From: a bacterium BMS3Bbin03
GTDB lineage: Bacteria > Zhuqueibacterota > JdFR-76 > BMS3Abin05
DNA: 42,274 bases
Assembly (NCBI GenBank): GCA_002898015.1
Contig: BDTM01000014.1
Location: 1 to 42,274 of the forward strand
Reading direction: 5' to 3'
Shown here: positions 17,709-26,069 of the stretch, piece after piece
Numbering within the stretch: the first letter of the stretch is position 1
Layout of the letters: the number at the start of each line of letters is the position of its first letter
Made by a program: the position numbers and the translations under genes
The notes under the pieces: model-generated
What the model was told of the DNA's origin: nothing
Databases searched by the model: none
Seen by the model: only the letters and a program-made list of their open reading frames with translations

Positions 17709-19298
17709 ATGTCTCAGGAAGTATTTGTAAAAACCGGCAATCAATTTATCGACAATTTTTATCCCTTAATAAAATCCTTTCTGATGCAAGACACGATGGA
17801 TGTGCTCATCGACAACAAACCCATCAGAGGGTACCGCTCCCCGGATTCGAGAGCCATCTGGATTCGGGACTATTCCGATATGATGCGCGGGTTCAAATAT
17901 TTTGAAACCGACATAAAAAGCGTCGTCGAACATTTTGCCGAAACGCAAGCCGCTAACGGGCGCATTTTTGATTATTTTGCCACATTTCCCGAAAAACCTC
18001 CCTGTGAGCGCGAAAACTGGACAAAATACGTCCGTGTGCCGGTGGAAGCCGATGTGGAATACCGGTTTGTGAAAGCCGCCTTCCTGAGCTGGCAGGCCTC
18101 CGGCGACGATCTCTGGATGGAACATCTGCTCCCCCAGTTGGAAAAGGCACTCGGGTACGTGCTGAAACATCCCTGGCGCTGGGATGAAACGCTTCAGTTG
18201 GTCAAGCGGGCCTACACCATCGACACCTGGGACTTCGCCTACACCGCCGGCAAACACGACTGGCTGCAGTTTCAAATCGATGAAAACACCTACTGGGGCG
18301 TCATGCACGGCGACAACAGCGGCTATTATGAAGCATTTCTTTTGCTCGCGCAATTGTACAATTATTTTAATCAAACCGGAAAATCAAATTTCTGGCGAAA
18401 CAAAGCGGAAATGCTTAAAACGCAATTAAACAAACTCTGCTGGAACGGCAATTTTTACACCCATTTTTTGAAGATTACGCCGGTTGAAATCCCCGGTGTG
18501 GACGAGTCTGCGCAGCTCAGTTTGAGCAATCCGATGGCCATTAACCGCGGCGTCACCACACACGGGATGGCGGTTTCTATTCTTCAGGAATACCTAAAAC
18601 GGAAGGCGCAAAATGAGGCAATTTTTGAGTGGTTCTCAATCGATCCGCCTTTCCCGAGCGGAATCTTCGGCGATGAAAAGCTGGTCGCCGGCGCTTACAT
18701 TAACGGCGGGATTTTCCCGCTGGTCGGGGGCGAACTGGCCAGGGCCGCTTTTGATCATGGTTTTGAGGCGTACGGGGTTGACATTTTAAAGCGCTATTAC
18801 GATTTGATTTCCGGAACGGGCGAAACCTATTTATGGTACTTTCCGGACGGAACGCCTGCCTCCATCGATACCGGCACGAGTCCGGAAGCCATGCCGACCG
18901 ACGGCTGGGGATCCAGTACCATGCTTTATGCGCTTTTTGAAGGCCTGGTGGGCATTCAGGATCTGCAGAAGCTTTATGAGAAGATTCTCATTTCACCCAA
19001 ATGGGCGGCCGCCGGCATCCCGCACGCCGATGTTCAAATCGGTTACAAAAATTCGGGCCGTTCCGTGGCATACACATTTGATCTGAGAGACGGACAAATC
19101 CGTCTGTCCGTACAGGCGCCGCGGGCGGATGCCCGGTTTCACATCCTTCTGCCGGAACACCACGTTGCAAAGGCTGTTTTCATCAACGGCCGCCCCGGAG
19201 ATTTTTTAAATACCCTTGTCGAAAAAAGCCCGTATGTGGATTTTCAGACCGGGATCGAGGATAAAGCAGAGATCGAGATTAAAATTGAGGCCCGTTAA
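17709..19298 (+). CDS. Six-hairpin glycosidase-like protein
   Basis: From ATG 17709 the protein has 529 residues. The frame is open from a GTG at 17700, but AGGTGA stands five bases before the ATG, so the ATG is preferred. There is no signal peptide, so it is probably cytosolic. Repeated helical segments with aromatic and acidic residues fit an (alpha/alpha)6 barrel: SRAIWIRDYSDMMRGF (about 46-61), WDFAYTAG, WGVMHGDNSGYYEAFLLL, FGDEKLVAGAYINGGIFPLVGGEL and GWGSSTMLYALFEGLVGI, followed by a beta-rich C-terminal domain of about 100 residues (from about 430). This is the architecture of amylo-glucosidase/GH-clan L- and G-type enzymes, but I cannot assign a family or substrate. It is divergent from nuo and its 3' end is 12 bases from that of the convergent ROK regulator. 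Confidence 0.65.
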   Translation: MSQEVFVKTGNQFIDNFYPLIKSFLMQDTMDVLIDNKPIRGYRSPDSRAIWIRDYSDMMRGFKYFETDIKSVVEHFAETQAANGRIFDYFATFPEKPPCERENWTKYVRVPVEADVEYRFVKAAFLSWQASGDDLWMEHLLPQLEKALGYVLKHPWRWDETLQLVKRAYTIDTWDFAYTAGKHDWLQFQIDENTYWGVMHGDNSGYYEAFLLLAQLYNYFNQTGKSNFWRNKAEMLKTQLNKLCWNGNFYTHFLKITPVEIPGVDESAQLSLSNPMAINRGVTTHGMAVSILQEYLKRKAQNEAIFEWFSIDPPFPSGIFGDEKLVAGAYINGGIFPLVGGELARAAFDHGFEAYGVDILKRYYDLISGTGETYLWYFPDGTPASIDTGTSPEAMPTDGWGSSTMLYALFEGLVGIQDLQKLYEKILISPKWAAAGIPHADVQIGYKNSGRSVAYTFDLRDGQIRLSVQAPRADARFHILLPEHHVAKAVFINGRPGDFLNTLVEKSPYVDFQTGIEDKAEIEIKIEAR

Positions 19299-19310
19299 AA
19301 CCGGTAAAAC

Positions 19311-20552
19311 TCACACCAACCCGCTGACATCGAGATGGGCCGTCTCAAATATTTCCTTTTTGACAAGTGTTGTGGCACCAAGCGCCCCGGACAGGTTCCC
19401 CAATTCCGACACCACAATTCTTGCCCGTTCACTGATGTGGGGCAGCGCACGTTTGTTGGCCTCCGTTTGGATAGGATTCAACAGGAACCGCCCTGCCTGA
19501 GAAACCCTGCCCCCCAGAATCACCACTTCCGGATTGAATAAATTAATCAAAATCGCCAGTCCCTGCCCGATGTATTTCCCCGCCTGCTCAAAAATCTCAA
19601 TGGAGAGCTGATCCCCCATTTGAGCGGCACGAACCACAGTCTCTGCGTTAATGATATCGATGTTTCCATCGACCAGTTTCAGAAGCATCGAATCCTTCCC
19701 ATTTCGGACGATTTGGCGCACCTGTTCTGCAATCGCCCGCCCGGAAGCCAGACTTTCCAAACAGCCGTATTTCCCGCATTGACATAAATGACCGTTTTCT
19801 TTTATCAGGATGTGGCCGAATTCACCGGCAAAACCATCATTCCCGTAATAAATTCGCCCGTTTGTAATGATGCCCAGACCAATTCCCCAGCCAATGTTGA
19901 GACAAAGGGCATTCTTCGCATCTTTTGCCAGGCCAAACCAGAGTTCACCGAGCGCCATCGAGCGGGCATCATTTTCGATAAAAACAGGCAGATCCAGCCG
20001 CTTCTCGAAGACATCCCGAATGGGCTTATCTTTAAAATTTAAGAAAGTGTAGCTGCGTCCCAATTTACAATTGACCAATCCGGGAATCGCCATTCCCACA
20101 CCCAGAATTTTGCTGAATTTTACCCCGCTCTCCTGAATGGCATTCGTGATTTCATTAAGCAATTGATCAATCACTTTGGGTTCCTGCAGATTTAAGGTAT
20201 GAAAACGTTTTTTATAAATAATTTTCCGGCTGAGATCCACCAGAATGATGTTCGTATTAAATCGGCCCAAATCCAGCCCGACGACATAACGCGCAGAGGT
20301 ATTGATGCGAATGCACTGGGGGGGCCGTCCCTGGCCCGGCCCATGGCTTTTCTCCCGAATCAGGTAATCTTCCGCTTCCAACTTTTTCACCAGATTCGTA
20401 ATTGTGGGCACATTAAAACCCGTCTGCCGGGAGAGTTCGGTCAGGGAAAGAGAGCCATTCGACCGAAGGGCATTTAAAATAATATTCATTCGAATACGGC
20501 GCTTTAGTGAAACACGATCCGTATTTTCTTTTTCAATGCGTAACTGCTTCAT
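19311..20552 (-). CDS. ROK-family transcriptional regulator (NagC/XylR type)
   Basis: The 413-residue protein has an N-terminal winged helix-turn-helix (about 22-72; SLSLTELSRQTGFNVPTITNLVKKLE) and a ROK sugar-kinase-like body. The latter includes DLGRFNTN at 94-101, FIENDARSMALGE at 191-203 (the Asp of the kinase catalytic position is kept) and the zinc motif GH...CQCGKYGCLE with His247, Cys257, Cys259 and Cys264. Proteins of this layout usually repress sugar genes and are released by a sugar or sugar phosphate. Its neighbours (galT, GH20-like, six-hairpin glycosidase) make those likely targets. AGGA lies about eight bases before the ATG. Confidence 0.92.
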   Translation of the reverse strand: MKQLRIEKENTDRVSLKRRIRMNIILNALRSNGSLSLTELSRQTGFNVPTITNLVKKLEAEDYLIREKSHGPGQGRPPQCIRINTSARYVVGLDLGRFNTNIILVDLSRKIIYKKRFHTLNLQEPKVIDQLLNEITNAIQESGVKFSKILGVGMAIPGLVNCKLGRSYTFLNFKDKPIRDVFEKRLDLPVFIENDARSMALGELWFGLAKDAKNALCLNIGWGIGLGIITNGRIYYGNDGFAGEFGHILIKENGHLCQCGKYGCLESLASGRAIAEQVRQIVRNGKDSMLLKLVDGNIDIINAETVVRAAQMGDQLSIEIFEQAGKYIGQGLAILINLFNPEVVILGGRVSQAGRFLLNPIQTEANKRALPHISERARIVVSELGNLSGALGATTLVKKEIFETAHLDVSGLV

Positions 20553-20568
20553 ACGTTTTATCCTGTTT

Positions 20569-20603
20569 TTCTCAAATATAAATCACAAAGACAAATTTGA
20601 GAA
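20569..20603. promoter_or_regulatory. Inverted repeat in the ROK gene leader, possible operator
   Basis: TTCTCAAAT (20569-20577) and ATTTGAGAA (20595-20603) are perfect nine-base inverted halves separated by 17 bases, 17 bases upstream of the ROK start codon. Long inverted repeats near ROK repressor genes are often their operators, so autoregulation is possible. There is no T run on the minus strand directly after it, so a galT terminator is less likely. Confidence 0.4.
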
Positions 20604-20626
20604 CAGCTCTCTATTGATTGTCTGTT

Positions 20627-21619
20627 TTAATTTTTTACCTTTCTCAGAAAATCCGCCGTCTCTTCCGGATAGGCCGTTGTAATGTAAATTCCCGTGCCCA
20701 TTTCAAATCCCGCCGGCGTGGTTAGCCGAGGAATGATCCGGATGTACCAGTGGTAGTAATCCACATCTTCTTCTTTTGTCGGGGCCGACTGCAAAATTAA
20801 ATTGTAATCGGGATTATTCAGCCCCCGGTGCATTTTCCCGAGAATTGTGCGGACGGAATGGGCCATATCTTTTAACTCATTTAAATGAATGGCTCCGAAA
20901 ACCGACTGGTGGCGCTTGGGCAAAATCCAGGTTTCAAAGGGCGATCGGGACGCATAAGGCTCAAATGCCACAAAATAATCCGTTTCGAGAACCAGCCGGC
21001 GCCCATCCTTTTTTTCTTCCTTCATGATGTCGCAAAACACGCAACTGCCTAAATTGGCCGAGTATCGCTGTGTTTCCTCCAACTGCGCACGCACGCGTAA
21101 GGGCACCAGCGGGGTGGCAATAATTTGAGAATGGGGATGTTCCAGAGAAGTCCCTGCGCGGACGCCGTGATTCCGGAAAATCGTGACCAGATCGACACGC
21201 TCATCGGCCGACAGGCTGTCGTAACGGGCCTTATAAGCCTTCATCACATGCAGGACATTGTCTTCAGAAAGTGTGCCGAGCGTTTGATTGTGGAGGGGCG
21301 CCTCTATGATGACGTCGGCGTAACCGAAGCCCCCGAATTTAAGGTAGCGCCCTTCCTGCACACGCTCGAGACTGTCCGTCGGCTTAAGGGCGGCAAATTT
21401 ATTCGGAACGACACGAATATTCCAATCCCCCTCCGCAGGGTAACGATAAAGAGCGGGCGGCGTGTGTTGTTCATTTCCCGGGCAAAAGGGACAACTTTCA
21501 CTATATTCGGGGATCGTTTTGGGGGTTTTCGAACCCACAAAATCACTCGGTCTTTTCGCACGTTCAGTGGCCACAACGACCCATTCATTTGTGATCAGGT
21601 TGTGCCGAAATTCTGACAT
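20627..21619 (-). CDS. galT: Galactose-1-phosphate uridylyltransferase
   Basis: This Leloir-pathway enzyme transfers UMP between UDP-glucose and galactose 1-phosphate. It has 330 residues. The active-site HPHSQ is at 161-165, with His163 as the expected nucleophile. The zinc-type pairs CPFC (43-46) and CVFC (about 193-196) are present, as are the start RHNLITNEWVVVATERAKRP and the HWYIRIIPRL histidine. GTGAGG stands eight bases before the ATG. It lies between dut (48 bases) and the ROK gene (74 bases) on the same strand. No galK or galE is in the window. Confidence 0.95.
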   Translation of the reverse strand: MSEFRHNLITNEWVVVATERAKRPSDFVGSKTPKTIPEYSESCPFCPGNEQHTPPALYRYPAEGDWNIRVVPNKFAALKPTDSLERVQEGRYLKFGGFGYADVIIEAPLHNQTLGTLSEDNVLHVMKAYKARYDSLSADERVDLVTIFRNHGVRAGTSLEHPHSQIIATPLVPLRVRAQLEETQRYSANLGSCVFCDIMKEEKKDGRRLVLETDYFVAFEPYASRSPFETWILPKRHQSVFGAIHLNELKDMAHSVRTILGKMHRGLNNPDYNLILQSAPTKEEDVDYYHWYIRIIPRLTTPAGFEMGTGIYITTAYPEETADFLRKVKN

Positions 21620-21667
21620 GATTATGCCTCACTTTTGGTTAGAGTTGCATCAAAAACGGAACGGCCG

Positions 21668-22150
21668 TTAACCGGTGCCGGTATGCCCGAACCCCCCTTT
21701 TCGCTCCGTTTCGTTTAGTGCTTCAGTAAAAACCATTTGGGCCGGGCGTACCACCAGGTTAAACACGAGTTGGGCAATCCGGTCCCCGGGTTGGATGATA
21801 AAATCTTCTTTTGAATGATTCACCAGAATCACGCCGATTTCCTTCCGGTATCCTGCGTCAATGGTGCCGGGTGCATTGAGCGCCGTAATGCCTTTTTTTA
21901 AGGCCAATCCCGAACGCGGGCGCACCTGCCCCTCCATCCAGAGTTGAAAGCCGCCCGGCGTTTCAAAGCCCTGAACCGGACGATCCGGAAGTTCTACCGC
22001 CAGCCCCGTCCGAATAAGCCGCCACTCACCCGGCGGAATCATCACATCTTCCACCGCATGCAAATCTGCACCGGCATCGGAAGCGTGTTGGTATTTCGGC
22101 AGTACCGCTTTTTCATGAAGTTTTTTAAAACGAATCATGGCCTGTTCCAT
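21668..22150 (-). CDS. dut: dUTP diphosphatase with an inserted loop
   Basis: This trimeric dUTPase hydrolyses dUTP to dUMP and pyrophosphate. The frame is open far upstream, but I start at ATG 22150, where GGA lies six to eight bases ahead and the family begins, giving 160 residues. All five motifs are present: HASDAGADLHA (22-32), RPRSGLA (77-83), NAPGTIDAGYRKEIG (92-106, catalytic Asp98), GDRIAQLVF (122-130) and RKGGFGHTG (150-158). Residues about 56-72 (RPVQGFETPGGFQLWM part) are extra compared with the usual LPEGYEGQVRPRSG spacing. The two neighbours are sugar genes, so the placement may simply be operon drift. Confidence 0.95.
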   Translation of the reverse strand: MEQAMIRFKKLHEKAVLPKYQHASDAGADLHAVEDVMIPPGEWRLIRTGLAVELPDRPVQGFETPGGFQLWMEGQVRPRSGLALKKGITALNAPGTIDAGYRKEIGVILVNHSKEDFIIQPGDRIAQLVFNLVVRPAQMVFTEALNETERKGGFGHTGTG

Positions 22151-22245
22151 TTTATTCCGTCGTTTTTGTTCAAATAATTGCTTTTTTGACTCCGGATTAA
22201 TGCTTTGAAATGAGAACTCCCTTTTCCCGCAGCCGGAATCGTGCT

Positions 22246-24936
22246 TCACCGGGTCAGCCAGGTGCTTCCGCGCCAGCCGGTCATTGCCGCGGAAACCCCG
22301 CCCCATTCTTTCCCGGACTGCCCGTTGTAAAGGATTCCCAACATTTGGGGGTTGCTCCGGCCGTACCGATTCAAAACCTTTTCCCAGTCCCGTAGGCTCG
22401 TCAGGTGCTCTCCCGCACCCGCCAGCACCCGGAATCCTCTCGACAGGAAGAAAGCCGTCCCTCGCCCGGCTGCGTCCGGGTTTCCGCCGCCGTCATCCGC
22501 ATCACACCGTGCATCCAGAATGAGTTTTCGGGTTAACAAATCCGCCGTCTGTTCCAGGTGCTTGTATGCCGCATAATGGAAAGGATTGACCGAATCCGCC
22601 CAGAGCTGCACCTCGATTGCCGGATCCGCCCGGTGAACATTTTGATACGCCTGATTCAATTGACCGGCGAACAGCTCGTAGCCGGCTTGATTGCGTTTCA
22701 GGCAGCGGCTGTCCGTTTTCACCAGTCCCACTTCGCCGTCTCCGATATGAATGGTGCGCGGGTGCAGTAAACGAACGACTTCCCGGACGGCCTGTTCGTG
22801 GTTCCGGTACACCGCGGGTTCCGAGGGACAGGGTTTTTGAAAGCGGTCTGCACGCCGGTCGAAAATATCACCCGTAAAATAAACGGTGTCTCCGTCGGCA
22901 ATTTCCGAGCCGGGCAGCAGCCTGAACGCGGGAGGGTTCACCGAAACAATTTCATAATCCCGGCCCTTCTTATAAATAATTCGATTTTCATCCCCTTCTT
23001 TACCCGATGCCAAAAACGGCCGTGTGTCCGGAAGATTGACGAGATGTTCCACCGGAAACTGCGCTTTTCCCGCCTGAAAAATGAGGGGTTCATCCCGGAG
23101 ATAAATGCCTTCATCGTCATCCTCTGAACCGGGAAGCGTCACATACGGCACGGGTTCGACGTGGTAGCTTCTCAAAAACTTAAAATAGTCCAGCACGCGA
23201 GCCCGCTCACCGGGATCATCTAACTGAAAATAGCGAAAATCGGGCAGCACGAATTGATTGTATTTTAAATCGATAAACTGCAAAAGACGCGCCCGCTCTT
23301 TTTCCGTGAGAGGCCCGCCGGTATGAATGTATGCCGCCCGGACCGGAAAAGCCGGCCAGTCCGAAATCACGGCCGCCGGCAGCGAGCGCCACCGGCCCGC
23401 AAGCTGGTTGAGTGTCACCAAGCCGTTGTGAAGCCCCGCATCGGAAGCGCCGATTAACAAGATTTCATCGGCGGAAATCTGCAGCCGGTAGGCTTCACGG
23501 TTAGCGAATCGCGCCGGAACAGCCCTACCCCATTTTCGCAGTTGATCCGATTGACGAAGGGTGGCCAGAAGGACATTTTTGCCGTTACCCGGTGCGTTTT
23601 TCATATTTGGAAAAATACCCCATTTCTCTCCCAATGTCCTTTGCAAACGATCCACATCCGCTTGGCAGATTCCGTTTGTCAGATTCACAAAAGCCGGCGA
23701 ACCGCTCCATTCAAAATGCTTCCTTTTTTTTAATATCACCCGCTGTGGTGCCGGCAAAATATGATCATAGATGCTGGTGTCGGCCCGCAGGTGTGTTTCC
23801 CATTTTTGAAAGCGGCGGACCACATCCTTCAAACGGGCCCTCTGAAACGCCGGTACGTTTCTTTTTTTTGATTCGTCCGTTAATTGAGAGAAGAGACCCT
23901 TCCGGATAAGCGTATGAGACCGGCCTTCGAAAGTGGCTGTATCGGCCGGCGGAACCGCCTGAAAATCTTTCAGGATCGTCTGAACGGACTCGGGTTCACC
24001 GGTCGTGAACCAGGATGTCTCCCCAGCCACGCGTCCGTTCGGAAGAAAGATCTGACAGGAAACGAGATGATCCCCCGGGATAAGCCGGGGATCCGTGCGC
24101 GACAAAAAAACGGATGAACCGAGGATGGTTTGGATGGTAATTTCCGGCGTATGTCCGTCCGGAGCAAAAATAGTCAATGTGCACGGTTTTTCTTCCGGAA
24201 GAAGCTCCACCGCATACTTTCGGCCGGCAAAAATAGACCAGCCCTCGGGGATTTTTTCAATCGTCGGCCGGATCAAATACGGAAGCTGTTTAAAAAGATC
24301 ATTCTGAGCATCCGCAATACTCGTCAACCGGAAACTGAAACGCCAGCGGCCGGCTCTTTCGGCTGTTTTCAGCAGGAACAGGTTGTCGCCTGCGGTTAAA
24401 CGGACCGGCACAAAATCGCGATTCGGAGCGCCTGCCCCCGGGGTGTTGTGATCCAGAACAAGCTCGCCGTTCAGCCAGACCCGCATGCTGCCGGCGGAAG
24501 AAATTCGAGCCATCACTTCCCGGTCGTTCTTCACACGAACAATAGCGGCCGCATACGCAACGGCGCTGCCGGGTGACTTCAGGTAAAGATTCAAAACGGT
24601 TTCCGGGAAGTAGGATCGAATTCGGCGCCAGGTGACTTTCTGTCCATCCGGCCGGGACACGCTCAGGCCTTCATAGGGTTGAATTCCGGTTTCTCCTCCC
24701 AGCCCGGCCAGATAATCCCAGTCAAATCCCAACGCCGTCGAATCGCGGGGGGTTTTCGTAACGCCCGGCGGCAAAGGATTTGGGAACGGCCCGCAGATTA
24801 ACCATTCCCGGAAATAGTCCTGCGGCGGGGTTTTCGAGTACACAGGGACGCCGTTCTTGTACGCATCCTGTGCATAGACCCGGAAGCCGCTGATGAAAAC
24901 CAAAAAAATGAACCACCAGAGTGCTCTTCTGGACAT
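22246..24936 (-). CDS. Secreted GH20-like glycosidase
   Basis: From ATG 24936, preceded by GGAG six bases away, the protein has 896 residues; the frame is open upstream but lacks a better start. A signal peptide is clear (MSRRALWWFIFLVFISGFRVYA, cut before Gln23). The N-terminal part begins with the WLICGPFPNP element (45-54), usual in modular CAZymes, and a beta-sandwich about 110-230 with VWLNGELVLDHN. A GH20-domain-2-like unit starts near 400 (DHILPAPQRVILKK). A barrel follows from about 560 (VRAAYIHTGGPLTEKERARLLQF). At 730-737 HIGDGEVG stands where GH20-type enzymes have HIGGDEV or HIGHDEV: Glu735 is kept but the preceding Asp is Gly734. The substrate is unknown; the family match is by pattern only. 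Confidence 0.6.
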   Translation of the reverse strand: MSRRALWWFIFLVFISGFRVYAQDAYKNGVPVYSKTPPQDYFREWLICGPFPNPLPPGVTKTPRDSTALGFDWDYLAGLGGETGIQPYEGLSVSRPDGQKVTWRRIRSYFPETVLNLYLKSPGSAVAYAAAIVRVKNDREVMARISSAGSMRVWLNGELVLDHNTPGAGAPNRDFVPVRLTAGDNLFLLKTAERAGRWRFSFRLTSIADAQNDLFKQLPYLIRPTIEKIPEGWSIFAGRKYAVELLPEEKPCTLTIFAPDGHTPEITIQTILGSSVFLSRTDPRLIPGDHLVSCQIFLPNGRVAGETSWFTTGEPESVQTILKDFQAVPPADTATFEGRSHTLIRKGLFSQLTDESKKRNVPAFQRARLKDVVRRFQKWETHLRADTSIYDHILPAPQRVILKKRKHFEWSGSPAFVNLTNGICQADVDRLQRTLGEKWGIFPNMKNAPGNGKNVLLATLRQSDQLRKWGRAVPARFANREAYRLQISADEILLIGASDAGLHNGLVTLNQLAGRWRSLPAAVISDWPAFPVRAAYIHTGGPLTEKERARLLQFIDLKYNQFVLPDFRYFQLDDPGERARVLDYFKFLRSYHVEPVPYVTLPGSEDDDEGIYLRDEPLIFQAGKAQFPVEHLVNLPDTRPFLASGKEGDENRIIYKKGRDYEIVSVNPPAFRLLPGSEIADGDTVYFTGDIFDRRADRFQKPCPSEPAVYRNHEQAVREVVRLLHPRTIHIGDGEVGLVKTDSRCLKRNQAGYELFAGQLNQAYQNVHRADPAIEVQLWADSVNPFHYAAYKHLEQTADLLTRKLILDARCDADDGGGNPDAAGRGTAFFLSRGFRVLAGAGEHLTSLRDWEKVLNRYGRSNPQMLGILYNGQSGKEWGGVSAAMTGWRGSTWLTR

Positions 24937-25045
24937 ATTCTTCTCCGGATTAAAATCTCTGCCGTAGGCAGACGGTGTGTGCCATCCGTTCCTTTTAAAA
25001 TCGTCAATTGAACACGCAGGGCATGAAAAAAACACACCCCTAAAT

Positions 25046-25063
25046 CCCCTCTTTTTAGAGGGG
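25046..25063. repeat. Perfect 7-bp hairpin with TTTT loop
   Basis: CCCCTCT and AGAGGGG pair perfectly around TTTT. Such CCCTAAATCCCCTC-type hairpins occur as dispersed repeats in many bacterial genomes. It lies just upstream of the GH20-like gene and may also act as a weak transcription stop. The remainder of 25064-25252 has an imperfect hairpin at about 25189-25214 and no gene. Confidence 0.5.
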
Positions 25064-25252
25064 ACTTCCCCGGCCTTTATGTTATGTCGTTCTTAATAAA
25101 CACATTATAAAATTTGTAACGCTTCTGATATCTGTTTGCTACAAAGTTCCGAAGACATTAAAATTCTAAAATACATCTTCTGATCCACCTACAGCAAACC
25201 TGTTCGCTACAGGAAGAGCTCTCTGCCGCAGGTAATCCGCGCCAACCTAAGC

Positions 25253-25402
25253 TGAATTGCCATGAGCTTCAGCTCATGGATCAAAATCCATTTCTTGTTT
25301 TCGGGGTTTTAACCCCAGATAATTGAATGAACCGGGGTTAAAACCCCTTTTGAGATGTACTTTTTTATCTCTCATCCACGCTCTGAAGAGCGTGGCAATT
25401 CA
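25253..25402. repeat. MITE/REP-like element with nested hairpins
   Basis: The 10-bp perfect terminal inverted repeat is TGAATTGCCA (25253-25262) and TGGCAATTCA (25393-25402). Next to each end is a perfect nine-base hairpin: 25260-25279 with a TC loop and 25376-25395 with a GA loop. In the middle GGGGTTTTAACCCC (25303-25316) and GGGGTTAAAACCCC (25334-25347) are reverse complements of each other. No open reading frame is inside. It fills the gap between the GH20-like gene and rmlC. Confidence 0.7.
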
Positions 25403-25480
25403 AATAAATCAATAAAATTTCCCCAACAAAAATTGTTAATGGGGCTGCACCGGCTTTTCCCTGTTTGTGCTTGCAAAACT

Positions 25481-26020
25481 CTAAACGGCAGAAATTACAT
25501 CTTTAAATAAACTATTTTTTTTGTCTTTTTCAGATAAAACCGGATTTTTAACCGGCCAGTCAATGGCCAGGTCCGGATCGTTCCACAGAATGCCCCGTTC
25601 ATCTTCCCGGGAATAATACGCCGTGCATTTGTATTCAAACTCGGCCACTTTGCTGGTCACACAAAATCCGTGGGCAAAACCCACCGGAATGTACATCTGC
25701 TTTTTATTTTCCGCCGAAAGAAAGGCGCCAAACCACCTGCCGAATGTGGGCGATCCGGGGCGAATGTCCACCGCCACATCAAACACTTCGCCCACGACCA
25801 CACGCACCAGCTTGCCCTGGCCGGGGTTCACCTGATAATGCAATCCGCGGAGCGTGTTTTTAACCGAGCGCGAATGGTTGTCCTGAACAAATGTCACGGC
25901 AATGCCGTTCTCGGCATAACGATCGTAGTGATAACTTTCAAAAAAGAATCCGCGTTCGTCCTCAAAGACCTTCGGCTCGATGATTAAAACGCCTTCCAAC
26001 GGGGTCGGAATCACTTTCAT
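25481..26020 (-). CDS. rmlC: dTDP-4-dehydrorhamnose 3,5-epimerase
   Basis: This cupin enzyme performs the epimerisation step of dTDP-L-rhamnose synthesis. It has 179 residues. The signatures are FEDERGFFFESYHYDRY (19-35), DNHSRSVKNTLRGLHYQ (47-63, catalytic His61), KLVRVVVGEVFDVAVDIR (70-87), IPVGFAHGFCV (111-121) and Tyr135-136 at the usual catalytic tyrosine place. It lies 49 bases behind the 780-aa glycosidase-like gene on the same strand. rmlA, rmlB and rmlD are not in the window, so it is an orphan here. The ribosome binding site is weak. Confidence 0.93.
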   Translation of the reverse strand: MKVIPTPLEGVLIIEPKVFEDERGFFFESYHYDRYAENGIAVTFVQDNHSRSVKNTLRGLHYQVNPGQGKLVRVVVGEVFDVAVDIRPGSPTFGRWFGAFLSAENKKQMYIPVGFAHGFCVTSKVAEFEYKCTAYYSREDERGILWNDPDLAIDWPVKNPVLSEKDKKNSLFKDVISAV

Positions 26021-26069
26021 AAGCGATGGTGCGCCTTTCGGTTAAACGGCAGCTTCGCCGCAACGGTGA

